The notes: generated by a model not told the origin, from the sequence alone. A stretch of DNA of 21,581 bases from Bacillota bacterium (GCA_023416655.1 JAEZHK010000048.1:1-21581), one strand, 5' to 3'. Numbered from the stretch's first letter, positions 1 through 7,583 are shown. A program made the numbers and translations.

Positions 1-255
1 CTGGAAATCTACCTGTTCGGCGCCATCGCGGCCCAGGGCATCGCGATCATGATCGAGAAGAAGGCGGACATGTTCAACTCCAAGAACATCGCGGTCATCG
101 CCTGCATCATGGTCATCGCCGTCGGCGGCCAGTACAAGTTCGGCGGTTCGATCCCGTTCTTCGGCGTGAACGTGCCCTGCATAGCGGGTGCGGCCATCTT
201 CGGCATCCTGCTGAACCTGCTTCTGAGCATCGGCGAGAAGAAGGAAAACGCGTAA
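1..255 (+). CDS. uraA: Uracil permease (NCS2 family), C-terminal end, cut by the window edge
   Basis: Proton-coupled nucleobase transporter of the inner membrane; only the last 84 residues are present because the gene enters from the left edge in frame 1. The visible part contains the polar stretch IEKKADMFNSKNI, typical of UraA/PyrP proteins, then two hydrophobic segments around IAVIACIMVIAVGG and CIAGAAIFGILLNLLLSI, and a short charged tail ending KKENA. In the family this is the last transmembrane region of the transporter core. The stop at 253-255 is followed 17 bases later by a strong intrinsic terminator, so this is the last gene of its transcript. Substrate (uracil rather than xanthine) is inferred from the UraA-like sequence and is fairly secure. 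Confidence 0.85.
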   Translation: MEIYLFGAIAAQGIAIMIEKKADMFNSKNIAVIACIMVIAVGGQYKFGGSIPFFGVNVPCIAGAAIFGILLNLLLSIGEKKENA

Positions 256-272
256 CCCCACCCCTTTCCATG

Positions 273-305
273 GCCGCCCGGCGCTTTCGCGCCGGGCGGC
301 TTTTT
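273..305 (+). terminator. Rho-independent terminator of the uracil permease transcript
   Basis: A perfect 12-bp GC-rich stem (273-284 with 289-300, GCCGCCCGGCGC and its complement) closes a TTTC tetraloop and is followed directly by five T residues. It lies just after the permease stop codon. Confidence 0.93.
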
Positions 306-415
306 CTTGGTGCGAGGCGGTTTTTCGGGTTATTCCGCGTCATTAACCGTCCTCGCGCCCGGCGCATACGGTGGGGATGCAGGCATGCCCCCTATTGTAA
401 GCGAGCGTGAGTGAG

Positions 416-928
416 ATGGAATACAGTTTTACCCGGCTGGATGCCGGAAGCGTTGATCAGATCATGGCGCTGCAAGAGCGATGCTGGAACTACGACCATG
501 GCATCTTCATCCTGAGCAGCCGCGCGCTGTTCGAGCGCGCTTTTCAATTTGAGAACTTCGCCTACGGTGCGTTTTATGGGGACGAAATGGCGGGTTTTGT
601 CACCGGTTCTGTGCCGGGCCGCAAGGCAGCCATGAACCTCGGCCGCCATTTCGGGTTCACCGACGAGCAGCTCGACGTGGTCGGCCACGCCAACATGATG
701 GCCATCGCGCCGGAACACCGAAGGCGGGGCATCGGCAGCAAGCTGTTTCAGCTGGCGATGGACGCGTATCCCGCGCGCTGCGAGTACATTATGACGACGA
801 CCAAGCTGGACAACAGCCTGGCAAGGATCTTGATCGGAAGCCGGGGGTTTCAACTGGAGAAGATCGTCGAGATCGCGGGGGAGAAGCGCGCCATCTACGT
901 GCAGCGGCGCAGGCCCGAAGGAAACTGA
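416..928 (+). CDS. GNAT-family N-acetyltransferase
   Basis: Acyl-CoA-dependent N-acyltransferase of unknown substrate, probably cytosolic. It has about 170 residues, the normal size for a single GNAT domain. The acetyl-CoA pyrophosphate-binding motif A is clear as MMAIAPEHRRRGIGSKL, preceded by the beta-strand segment GDEMAGFVTGSV, and the late motif TTKLDNSLARILIGSRGF matches the usual N-A-x-x-L-Y-x-x-x-G-F region. I chose the ATG at 416; an in-frame GTG at 407 would add three residues (MSE). Neither has a convincing ribosome binding site, so the start is uncertain. It stands alone between two terminators, so its neighbours say nothing about its substrate. Confidence 0.85.
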   Translation: MEYSFTRLDAGSVDQIMALQERCWNYDHGIFILSSRALFERAFQFENFAYGAFYGDEMAGFVTGSVPGRKAAMNLGRHFGFTDEQLDVVGHANMMAIAPEHRRRGIGSKLFQLAMDAYPARCEYIMTTTKLDNSLARILIGSRGFQLEKIVEIAGEKRAIYVQRRRPEGN

Positions 929-953
929 AAGTGAAAGCGAATGGACTGGAAAG

Positions 954-976
954 GCGCGCGGGAAGCGCGCTTTTTT
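954..976 (+). terminator. Rho-independent terminator after the acetyltransferase
   Basis: A six-pair GCGCGC stem (954-959 with 965-970), a GGGAA loop and six T residues (971-976) lie 25 bases after the acetyltransferase stop. It separates this gene from the peptidase downstream. Confidence 0.82.
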
Positions 977-1078
977 CGCGCGCGGACGGGCAACAAGGGA
1001 AGCGCACTTTTGGGCGCATCAACCGGCCGCAGGAGGGGAAAATGATGGTGACCATATTTCAAAGGGGGAGGCGCGTGC

Positions 1079-2272
1079 ATGCGGAAGCGAGGCAGAACGG
1101 TGGTGATCCTGCTCCTTTTCCTGCTGGCGCTGATGGCGCTGATCGTCCTGAACACCCTTCAGAAGCGGCAACCAGCGCCTGTTCCCCAGCCGACGCCGGA
1201 AACGGCGACGCCCGCGCCCTCCGTCGCGCCCACCGGGCAAGTGTCGCCTGTGCCCACACCCACGCCTATGCCCTTGAAAGCGACGGATTTTGAACTGCCG
1301 GTCGAAGGTGCGGCGGGCTACGCTTCGGTTTCGATGAAGCTGCGTGAAAGCGCGAACGGCAGCGCGGCGGCCACCCAGACGCTGGGCGCTGGGACGCCCT
1401 TCACAATCCTGAACGAATCGGGCGACTGGTTTCGCGTGGACACCGGTTCCGGCTCCGGTTGGGTCTTCAGCAAGTACTGTCTCGTCAACCTGCCGGACAT
1501 CGTGCCGTCCATCGTCTACGATTCCACCAACACCTACGCCTCCGTCATACGCTCCTCGGGAAAGGCGCTGCCCGGCATCACCGGCAGGGGGTTGTACCCC
1601 GGAAAACAAAAAAACAACCGGTTGGGGGAGGAACAGTTCATCATGCCGGTATTGTTCCCGATGGCGAAAAAGGTCTATGCGGCGCAGGAGATGGCGCTGC
1701 AGAATGGGGAGACGCTGGTCATCTACGAAGCCTACCGGCCCTTCGTCGTTCAGATGACCATCGTGCGCGCGCTTTCCAAGCTGGCGAACGAAAACAAGGT
1801 TGTGCTCGAGGGCATCTCCTCCGCGCCCTGGACGCTCTCCTGGTTTGCGTCCACGAAGCTTTCCAACCACCAGCGGGGCGGGGCCATCGACGTAAGCCTG
1901 GCCAAGGTGACCGAATCCGGCCCGGCGACCGCGGGCGCGTACGGCTACACGCGCGTTTTGAGCGCGAAAAGATACCAGATGCCCACAAAGATACACGAAC
2001 TCAGCATGGCCTCGGCGGCGTTCTCAAGCCCGGTTGATTCCAAATCGCGAACCGCCTGGCGGCAGGCCGCGCCCGCGTCCGCGATGAACGACGCGGCGAT
2101 CCGGCTTCAGACCTACTGCACGAAGGCGGGCTTGACGCCGCTGGCCTCCGAGTGGTGGCACTTCAACGACCTGGACACGCTGGCGCTGACCAGCTATAGT
2201 CCCAGCACCGGCGGGTACACGCTTTCAAAATGCCTCAGTACGCCGCCTTTGAGCGCCGAGCGCCAAATATAG
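1079..2272 (+). CDS. Membrane-anchored SH3-domain D-Ala-D-Ala dipeptidase/carboxypeptidase (VanX-like, M15 family)
   Basis: Predicted zinc peptidase acting on peptidoglycan stem peptides outside the membrane (397 aa). Order: an uncleaved N-terminal membrane anchor (residues about 7-26), a Pro/Thr-rich linker (about 31-66), a bacterial SH3 domain (about 80-136, with LRESANGSA and GDWFRV), then the M15 catalytic domain. Catalytic features are intact: YEAYRP with Arg220, the zinc motif SNHQRGGAIDVSL with His264 and Asp271, and SEWWHF with Glu358 and His361. The start is set by GGGGGAGG seven bases upstream. VanX itself lacks the anchor and SH3 domain, so this is more likely a wall-remodelling enzyme than a resistance gene, and no vanH or vanA is nearby. 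Whether it cleaves dipeptides or longer stems cannot be told. Confidence 0.85.
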   Translation: MRKRGRTVVILLLFLLALMALIVLNTLQKRQPAPVPQPTPETATPAPSVAPTGQVSPVPTPTPMPLKATDFELPVEGAAGYASVSMKLRESANGSAAATQTLGAGTPFTILNESGDWFRVDTGSGSGWVFSKYCLVNLPDIVPSIVYDSTNTYASVIRSSGKALPGITGRGLYPGKQKNNRLGEEQFIMPVLFPMAKKVYAAQEMALQNGETLVIYEAYRPFVVQMTIVRALSKLANENKVVLEGISSAPWTLSWFASTKLSNHQRGGAIDVSLAKVTESGPATAGAYGYTRVLSAKRYQMPTKIHELSMASAAFSSPVDSKSRTAWRQAAPASAMNDAAIRLQTYCTKAGLTPLASEWWHFNDLDTLALTSYSPSTGGYTLSKCLSTPPLSAERQI

Positions 2273-2290
2273 AGGACGCCGCATTGCATA

Positions 2291-2320
2291 CAGAAAACCC
2301 GGCGCTCGCCGGGTTTTCTG
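2291..2320. terminator. Bidirectional terminator between convergent genes
   Basis: A nearly perfect 13-14-bp hairpin (2291-2304 with 2307-2320) has a GC core CCCGGCG flanked by AAAA on the left and TTTT on the right, so it can terminate both the plus-strand peptidase and the minus-strand binding-protein operon. Confidence 0.88.
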
Positions 2321-2344
2321 CTTGAATATGGACCGATGCGCGCG

Positions 2345-3235
2345 CTATTTTTCCACTTCTTCGCCCTTGACCGCCACGTAGCCCGCGCCGGTGATCAGCG
2401 CCTGGCCCTCCTCGGTGGTCAGCCAGTCGTAGAGCTTGCGCTGGACGCTGTCCGCGGGCGCGTCGGCGCGGATGACGGCGTAGAAGTCCTGCGTGAAGGG
2501 GTATTCGCCGGAGGCGATGGTCTCGTTTTCAGGGGCGACGCCGCCCACCTGCAAAAGGCGGATGTTGGCGCTCGAGTACATGTTGTGCACGTAGTAGTAC
2601 ACCGAGTAGCCGATGGCGCTGGGCGCGTCCTGGTAGGAGGCCACCACGTCGATCAGCTCGGCCATCTCGTCGGTGCGCAGTTCCTTGGGCGCTTCCATCA
2701 TGGGGGTGCCCTGCATGACCTGCTTCTCCATCATCACCTGGCTGCCGGAGTTCTCGATGCGCTGGTAGGCGACGATGGGCAGGTTTTCGCCGCCCACGTC
2801 CTTCCAGTTGGCGGCCTTGCCGGTATAGACGTCCACCAGTTGATCCCGGGTCAGCGACTTGACCGGATTGGCCGGGTTGACCAGGAACACCAGCGCGTCC
2901 CGGCCGATGGGCTTTACAAGGAGCTTCACGCCCATCTGGCTCGCGTAGTCGTAGGCGTCCTGGCTGGGCTCATAAACCAGCAGGAGGTCCGCCCGGTTGT
3001 CCACCAGCGCGTAGAACGACTCGGTGGTCTTCGAGTGGGCGATGGCCGCCTGCGCCACATCCGGCGTTGCGCCGGTGGCCGCCTGCATCAGTGCGTAGCT
3101 CAGCGGAAGCGTCGCGGTGGAGCCGTCGACGATCGGGTAATCATCCACGGAAATCTGGGGCGCCTCGGCCATCGCGGGGACGGCCAGGAGCAGCGCGAGC
3201 ACAAGCACAGAAAAGGAAACCCATTTCGCTTTCAT
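2345..3235 (-). CDS. PstS-like extracellular solute-binding protein
   Basis: Exported binding protein of the phosphate-type family (PBP-like, 296 aa). An N-terminal signal peptide (residues 1-22, ending AMA before EAP) is followed by the family hallmark VDGSTATLPLSYAL, equivalent to the TDGSTST phosphate-binding loop of PstS, then NPANPVKSLTRDQLVDVYTGKAANWKDVGG, the very characteristic hinge segment, and SGSQVMMEKQVM. There is no lipobox Cys. The start follows an AAGGAGGG site. It is the second gene of an operon, 14 bases after the WG-repeat gene. No pstC, pstA or pstB is present, so it may be an orphan receptor or a sensor accessory rather than the transporter's main binding protein. Phosphate as ligand is inferred from the family only. 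Confidence 0.85.
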   Translation of the reverse strand: MKAKWVSFSVLVLALLLAVPAMAEAPQISVDDYPIVDGSTATLPLSYALMQAATGATPDVAQAAIAHSKTTESFYALVDNRADLLLVYEPSQDAYDYASQMGVKLLVKPIGRDALVFLVNPANPVKSLTRDQLVDVYTGKAANWKDVGGENLPIVAYQRIENSGSQVMMEKQVMQGTPMMEAPKELRTDEMAELIDVVASYQDAPSAIGYSVYYYVHNMYSSANIRLLQVGGVAPENETIASGEYPFTQDFYAVIRADAPADSVQRKLYDWLTTEEGQALITGAGYVAVKGEEVEK

Positions 3236-3249
3236 TGATTATCCCTCCT

Positions 3250-4623
3250 TCAGTCCATCAGTTGGTCGTACAGGGACCCCGACACGATCCACTTGCCGTC
3301 CGCATCGATCACGCCCCACTTCTGCGCGTCCTGTGCGAAGTACCGTCCGGGGATCAGCTGATACAGCTGGCGGTAGACCATCGGCAGCAGCTGATTGCCG
3401 TCGGAGTCCACAATGCCGTAGCGGTAGGTCTCGTAGATGGGCTCCTCGTATTCCTTGTCGTCGCCCTGGTATGTGACCATGCGCGTTTTGTAGCGCGACA
3501 CGGTGTACAGCGCGCGGCCATCGACCGTATCCAGATAGTTCAGGCCCTGACCCTCGTAGAGCTTCTCGCCCTTCATGTCCATCAGGATGCCTGTATTGAA
3601 GGAGGTGGCCAGCAGCCGGTCCTCCGGCTGGGTGCTCCACAGGTCGAAGGAGTAGCTGTCGGTCAGCGAAAGGAGTTCCTTGCCTTGATTGTCGTAGAGC
3701 GTGGTCTTGCCCTTGTCGGTGACGGCGATGACGCTCTTTTCCGGGCCGATGGTGACGTAGCCATCTTTGGTAAGGCGCAGCGAGAACAGCGGCTTTCCGT
3801 CCGACGGGCGGACGAAGTAGGCGCGCGTGCCCCTGAGCAGGATGGCGGCGCTGCCGTCAGATAAGATGCCGCGGTCGTCGTCGTAGGTGGGCTTGACCGT
3901 CCACTTGCCGGTCTTGTCGATGACGCCGGTCTTGCCCTTCTGCCGTACGATGGAATAGCCGCCGGTGAAGCTCTGCGCCCACTCGAAGGTCGGTTTGATC
4001 GCCCAGTGGCCCTGCCCGTTCAAAAAGCCGTAGTAGCCTTCCGCGTCGTTCGCGGACAGCAGTCCTTCGGTCATGCCGCCCCAGTAGAAGCGGGCCTTGA
4101 CGCCGGTGGCCTTGGGCTTGCCACCCTTTTTCATGTGCAGTACGTTCGGCGCGCTTGCGCTCGAGTGGGCGACCATGATGAACCCGCCTTCGCCGTCCGG
4201 GGCGACCGAGTCGTACTTGCAGGGGACCAGTTCCTCAAGCGACCGGGTCATGGCGCCGAAGAGGCCGTCAATCGAATAAATGAGCACGTCGGCGGTAGGA
4301 CTGTATTCCACGGAGTCGTACTTGAAATCCGTCAGAAGGTTGCCTTCCCAGTCCAGGATCGCGTAGCGGGGCGAGGCGTATTCACCGTCCTTGGGCAGTT
4401 CCTGCTTCGTTGACTGCGCGTTGAACAGCTCTTCCTCCGGGGCGGTCTCCCCGCCCGTGATCGAGTAGATGGAGATGTACGTGTCCGGCTGGGTCAGCCG
4501 TTCGCCGTCCCATGTATAGATGTCCGAAGTCCAGTCCCGGTTGAGCGCAAAGCTGCGCTCCTCCGCCAGCGCGCCGCAGGACAAAAGCGCGAGCGCAATG
4601 ACGAGTGCCACCGCCTTTTTCAT
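3250..4623 (-). CDS. Secreted WG-repeat protein
   Basis: Exported protein of 457 aa built from WG (KWG) beta-repeats. Clear units include YYGFLNGQGHWAIKPTFEWAQ, KGKTGVIDKTGKWTVKPTYDD, RYGIVDSDGNQLLPMVY and QKWGVIDADGKWIVSG, with more degenerate ones earlier (LDWEGNLLTDFKYDSVEYS). The signal sequence MKKAVALVIALALLSCGALA could be cut by signal peptidase I after ALA or lipid-modified at Cys16; the lipobox is imperfect. The start has an AAGGGGAG site. WG-repeat proteins have no known enzymatic activity and are thought to bind ligands or proteins. Its tight coupling with a PstS-like protein suggests a shared cell-surface role, which I infer from context only. Confidence 0.85.
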   Translation of the reverse strand: MKKAVALVIALALLSCGALAEERSFALNRDWTSDIYTWDGERLTQPDTYISIYSITGGETAPEEELFNAQSTKQELPKDGEYASPRYAILDWEGNLLTDFKYDSVEYSPTADVLIYSIDGLFGAMTRSLEELVPCKYDSVAPDGEGGFIMVAHSSASAPNVLHMKKGGKPKATGVKARFYWGGMTEGLLSANDAEGYYGFLNGQGHWAIKPTFEWAQSFTGGYSIVRQKGKTGVIDKTGKWTVKPTYDDDRGILSDGSAAILLRGTRAYFVRPSDGKPLFSLRLTKDGYVTIGPEKSVIAVTDKGKTTLYDNQGKELLSLTDSYSFDLWSTQPEDRLLATSFNTGILMDMKGEKLYEGQGLNYLDTVDGRALYTVSRYKTRMVTYQGDDKEYEEPIYETYRYGIVDSDGNQLLPMVYRQLYQLIPGRYFAQDAQKWGVIDADGKWIVSGSLYDQLMD

Positions 4624-4693
4624 GCCCCATCTCCCCTTTACGCGTTTGTCGTTTATTAGACGGAATTGTGTCCGGTCGGTTGCCCCAGAAAGC

Positions 4694-4717
4694 GGAAAAG
4701 AGAGGCGCCTCGCCTCT
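4694..4717 (-). terminator. Short terminator after the HAD phosphatase
   Basis: On the minus strand a seven-pair AGAGGCG/CGCCTCT stem (4701-4707 with 4711-4717) with a three-base loop is followed by CTTTTCC. It lies 11 bases past the phosphatase stop. The T-run is short, so strength is uncertain. Confidence 0.55.
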
Positions 4718-4728
4718 TATGGATATTT

Positions 4729-5319
4729 CTATTCGACCAGCGCCGCCAGCGCCTCGTAATCCCCGTCGAACACGCAGGCCTTGATGCCCAGCGCCCGCGC
4801 GCCCAGCACGTTAGGCTCCAGGTCGTCCGCGAAGAGGCATTCCTCAGGGTTCAGCGAATAGGTATCGAGCGCATACTGAAAGAAATCCGCGTTTGGCTTC
4901 GCCCGGCCGATCAGCGCGGAGATCACCTCGCCGTCGAAGAGGTCCACAATCGGCAGGTTCTTCCGGAATTCCCTGTAGCGTAGCGGCGCGTTCGAAAGGA
5001 TGTACAGCTTCCTGCCGCGGGCCTTCATATCCAATATGAATTCCTCCGCGCCATTGAGCGGCGTCAGGTATTCGGGCCAGTGGAGGAGGACGTCGTCCAG
5101 CGCGCCGTGCAGCCGCTCCGGCAGCCTCCCGCGGGCGTTTTCCTTGAGTTCCGCTTCGGTCACGCTACCGTCGTCGCCCCGGCCCCAGTCCGGGTGCAGG
5201 AAGACCGCCCGTAGGATTTGGTCCCGGTCGGCCTCGTTTTCCACCCAGGGGGCGATCATCGCCTTCGGATCAAAGGAGAGCGTCACGTTGCCAAGGTCGA
5301 GCAGCAGGTTTTTGATCAT
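4729..5319 (-). CDS. HAD-family hydrolase, YihX-like sugar-phosphate phosphatase
   Basis: Predicted cytosolic Mg-dependent phosphatase of 196 aa. HAD motif I is LLLDLGNVTLSF with the nucleophile Asp8, and the second Asp is replaced by Gly, as in YihX and related proteins. Motif II is YILSNA (Ser109), motif III is GRAKPNADFF (Lys141), and motif IV is LFADDLEPNVLGA (Asp165/Asp166). The open frame continues to 5946 on the minus strand, but that extension is antisense to the LacI gene. The true start is the ATG at 5317-5319, preceded by AAAGGGGG at the right distance and by a good promoter. E. coli YihX dephosphorylates glucose-1-phosphate; a sugar-phosphate substrate here is plausible given the divergent LacI-type regulator, but not proven. 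Confidence 0.87.
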   Translation of the reverse strand: MIKNLLLDLGNVTLSFDPKAMIAPWVENEADRDQILRAVFLHPDWGRGDDGSVTEAELKENARGRLPERLHGALDDVLLHWPEYLTPLNGAEEFILDMKARGRKLYILSNAPLRYREFRKNLPIVDLFDGEVISALIGRAKPNADFFQYALDTYSLNPEECLFADDLEPNVLGARALGIKACVFDGDYEALAALVE

Positions 5320-5343
5320 TTGTTTGAGACCCCCTTTTTCATT

Positions 5344-5371
5344 ATTATACCACCGCGCTTGCAAAATGCAA
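5344..5371 (-). promoter_or_regulatory. Sigma-A-type promoter of the HAD phosphatase gene
   Basis: On the minus strand TTGCAT (5366-5371) and a perfect TATAAT (5344-5349) are separated by 16 bases, ending 24 bases before the start codon. The -35 lies in a short palindrome shared with the divergent regulator promoter. Confidence 0.65.
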
Positions 5372-5387
5372 CAAAACACGGTATCAT
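5359..5387 (+). promoter_or_regulatory. Sigma-A-type promoter of the LacI-family regulator gene
   Basis: TTGCAA (5359-5364), an exact 17-base spacer and TATCAT (5382-5387) lie 37 bases upstream of the regulator start. The -35 is the left half of the palindrome TTGCA-AAA-TGCAA (5359-5371), whose right half is the -35 of the opposite promoter. This palindrome, or CGTAAACGATTCCG just downstream, is a candidate autoregulatory operator. Confidence 0.6.
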
Positions 5388-5424
5388 GTCCGTAAACGAT
5401 TCCGAAATCCTGGAGGGGAGCGCC

Positions 5425-6435
5425 ATGAGGGTTTACACCATCCGGGACATCGCCCAGCGCGCGGGCGTTGGCATCTCCACCGTGTCGCGCGCGCTCAACA
5501 ACCGGCCGGACGTGGGGGAGGAAACCCGGCAGAAGGTCATGGAGATCGTCGAGCAGCTGGGGTATTCCCCCAACGCCAACGCCAAAAACCTGAAACAGCG
5601 GGCCAGCGGACTGTCCGCCATCATCGTGCGCGGCCGGCGCAACGGCTTTTTGACCGGCATTGCCGAGCAGATGACCGACTACGGCTGGGAAACGGGTCAC
5701 CAGTACCTGATCGAGTTCATCGACGAGCGCGGCGAGGAACTGGACGCCGCGTACCGGATGGTTGCGGAGAAGAAGCTGGAGGGCATCTTCTTTCTGGGCA
5801 GCAACGTGGTTGGCCGCAAGGCCGACGTGGCGCAGCTGGGCATTCCGTCGGTGTTCGTGACGGTGGACGCTTCCACGATCCGCGTGCCGGGCGTGTCCAG
5901 CGTCAGCATCGACAACCGCGCCTGCGGCCGGATGGCGGCGGAGCACCTGATCTTAAGCGGGCACCGGAAGATCGCGGTGATGGGCGGCCGGGACGGATCG
6001 GGCGACGGCATAGGCCTGCGCTTCCAGGGCGCGCTGGACGCGCTGAACGCCCACGGCCTGACGCTTGAGGACGATCTGCACATCGCCAGCCCCTTCGGGA
6101 TGGAGGGCGCGTACCGCGTGGCGCAGGAGCTGCTCGAAAAGCGTCGGGACTTCACGGCGCTCTTTGCCCTGAGCGATGTGATGGCCATCGGCGCCATGCG
6201 CGCGCTCCGGGAAAACGCTTTGAGCGTGCCCGGGGACGTCAGCGTGATCGGCTTTGACGGGATCGAGATGGCCCGCTTCCTCGAGCCGCCGCTGGCCACC
6301 GTCGAGCAGCCGGCGGAGGAAATCGCGCGGGCGGGCGTGGAGCTCATGCTCAGGCTCCTGGAGGACCCGGAGGACATCGAATACAGGATCGTTGAGGGCA
6401 GGCTGCTCGCGGGCGGCTCCGTGCGCGCAATCTGA
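5425..6435 (+). CDS. LacI/GalR-family transcriptional regulator
   Basis: Sugar-responsive DNA-binding repressor or activator of 336 aa. The N-terminal helix-turn-helix and hinge read TIRDIAQRAGVGISTVSRALNN (about 4-25) and GYSPNANAKNLKQR (about 47-60). The ligand-binding domain follows with family landmarks SVSIDNRACGRMAAEHLILSGHRKIAVMGG, TALFALSDVMAIGAMRALRE and VSVIGFDGIEMARFLEPPLATVEQP. The ATG at 5425 follows TGGAGGGG, while the upstream open frame back to 5218 is antisense to the phosphatase and has no such site. It is divergent from the HAD phosphatase, which is the likeliest direct target. The effector is unknown. No terminator is seen after it, so the small membrane protein downstream could share its transcript. 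Confidence 0.92.
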   Translation: MRVYTIRDIAQRAGVGISTVSRALNNRPDVGEETRQKVMEIVEQLGYSPNANAKNLKQRASGLSAIIVRGRRNGFLTGIAEQMTDYGWETGHQYLIEFIDERGEELDAAYRMVAEKKLEGIFFLGSNVVGRKADVAQLGIPSVFVTVDASTIRVPGVSSVSIDNRACGRMAAEHLILSGHRKIAVMGGRDGSGDGIGLRFQGALDALNAHGLTLEDDLHIASPFGMEGAYRVAQELLEKRRDFTALFALSDVMAIGAMRALRENALSVPGDVSVIGFDGIEMARFLEPPLATVEQPAEEIARAGVELMLRLLEDPEDIEYRIVEGRLLAGGSVRAI

Positions 6436-6551
6436 ATCCCGGAAAACCAGCCGTAAGGCTCGCGAGCAGCTTGTTCCTTCCAAGGTGTGCTGCGCGCGGA
6501 TTGAACCATTCCCCCTTGGACGGCATAGCATGATGCATGGGGGTGGAGTCC

Positions 6552-6716
6552 ATGCGGTGCACGGGCCGGGGGAAGTGGTCCTTTACTCGGGTGTTGGCGG
6601 CGCTGATGATCGTGACCGGGCTTTTGATCCTGCTGTTCTGCGTACCCTACTGGTTCTGGGCGGCCATCGTAGGCCTGGCGCTGACCGTACTGGGAATCAT
6701 CCTGTGGAATTCCTGA
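6552..6716 (+). CDS. Small hydrophobic membrane protein (54 aa)
   Basis: A short reading frame that length filters would drop. It encodes a basic N-terminus (MRCTGRGKWSFTR), a hydrophobic segment (VLAALMIVTGLLILLFCV), a turn with aromatic residues (PYWFWA) and a second hydrophobic segment (AIVGLALTVLGIILW), ending in NS. This is a classical two-helix hairpin membrane protein with positive-inside charge. A G-rich stretch (6539-6548) can serve as ribosome binding site for the ATG at 6552; in-frame ATG 6537 and GTG 6543 are alternatives. A strong terminator begins 11 bases after the stop, which supports a real gene end. I do not recognise a function; such proteins are often regulators of membrane complexes or sporulation-associated, but nothing here decides this. 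Confidence 0.7.
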   Translation: MRCTGRGKWSFTRVLAALMIVTGLLILLFCVPYWFWAAIVGLALTVLGIILWNS

Positions 6717-6726
6717 TTACATGCGA

Positions 6727-6762
6727 ATGCCCTTGAAAACAAGCGTTTTCGAGGGCATTTTT
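6727..6762 (+). terminator. Rho-independent terminator after the small membrane protein
   Basis: A 14-bp stem (6727-6740 with 6745-6758) with one G-U pair and an AAGC loop runs into a T tract (6758-6762). It is oriented for the plus strand. Confidence 0.88.
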
Positions 6763-6817
6763 GTTCATCCGGTTCCAGAGTCGAGGGTCACAATCTGATT
6801 GGTTTTTGAACCTTCTG

Positions 6818-7525
6818 TCAGGCAGGAACCTCGCATAAGGCGGTTGCGCCGATCAGGCAGATCGTCCTCGGGTCGGCCTTGCTCACCTTGTAGGTGGCGG
6901 TTCCGAACGCCCCGGCGGCGATTTCACGGCGGATGTGGCCGGACTTCACGCCCAGATCGGTGAAATTGGTCTCTCCCGCCAGCTTCAGGGAGAATTTGAG
7001 GCCGGGCGCTTCTTCCAGCGGCTCGGTCCCCGTGTTTTCGAGGACGACGTCGATCATGATGTTCCGGCCCTTGAGGTAGATCTGCTTGATGGCCTTGTCG
7101 GTGCTGACGTCAAAGGTGGCCATGTTCGCGTGCGCATTCAAAACGATCGTCTGTTTGATCTTGCCGGTTTTGTCGGAGACCGTGATGGTGGCGGTGCCGG
7201 ACTTCGCGCAGAAGACGTTGCCGCGGCCGTCCACGTTCGCGATGCTGTGCTTGCTGGAGCGCCAGCGCAGCCAAGGCTTCGCCGTCGAAGGCGTGACTTC
7301 GGCCTTGATGGTGTACTTCTGCCCGGTTACAACGGCGTAGGAACCGTCCGTGCCCGGTGTCAGTAACGTGCCTGCGCGGTTCACCAGTGTAAGCGCAATG
7401 CTCTCGACGGCGGGCTTCGTCGGTTTCGGCGGCTTGTTGTCCCTCTTGGCCAGCGCGGAGCAAAAGCTCATGCTGATGGCCAGTGCCAGTACCGTGACGA
7501 CGAACACCCTGAACATACGATTCAT
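6818..7525 (-). CDS. Secreted protein with a bacterial Ig-like (Big_2) domain
   Basis: Exported 235-aa protein. The signal peptide is residues about 1-26 (basic MNRMFR, hydrophobic VFVVTVLALAISMSF, then SALA). A lysine/proline-rich linker (KRDNKPPKPTKPAVES) leads to a Big_2-type domain (about 42-130) with the typical run TGQKYTIKAEVTPSTAKPWLRWRSSKHSIANVDGRGNVFCAKSGTATITVSDKTGK. The C-terminal half (about 133-235) resembles another beta-sandwich (FDVSTDKAIKQIYLKGRNIMIDVVLENTG) of the sort that handles bond or fusion contacts in surface proteins. The start has an AGGAGGTG site. No anchor, sortase motif or catalytic residues are seen, so it is probably a soluble or wall-associated surface protein of unknown role. 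Confidence 0.8.
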   Translation of the reverse strand: MNRMFRVFVVTVLALAISMSFCSALAKRDNKPPKPTKPAVESIALTLVNRAGTLLTPGTDGSYAVVTGQKYTIKAEVTPSTAKPWLRWRSSKHSIANVDGRGNVFCAKSGTATITVSDKTGKIKQTIVLNAHANMATFDVSTDKAIKQIYLKGRNIMIDVVLENTGTEPLEEAPGLKFSLKLAGETNFTDLGVKSGHIRREIAAGAFGTATYKVSKADPRTICLIGATALCEVPA

Positions 7526-7554
7526 CGGAACACCTCCTGTTGGTTGCTGAATAT

Positions 7555-7583
7555 ATATTACGTTACTTTGGGTAAATTGTCAA
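7555..7583 (-). promoter_or_regulatory. Promoter of the Big_2 protein gene
   Basis: On the minus strand a perfect TTGACA (7578-7583), a 17-base spacer and TAATAT (7555-7560) sit 30 bases upstream of the start codon in a strikingly AT-rich patch. Confidence 0.72.

Noticed and set aside
2336..3238. Plus-strand frame opposite the PstS-like gene
   Set aside because: The opposite strand encodes a clear signal peptide and binding-protein motifs; this frame has none.
4729..5946. HAD phosphatase as a 405-residue fusion protein
   Set aside because: The extra 209 residues are antisense to the LacI-family gene. The ribosome binding site and promoter place the start at 5319.
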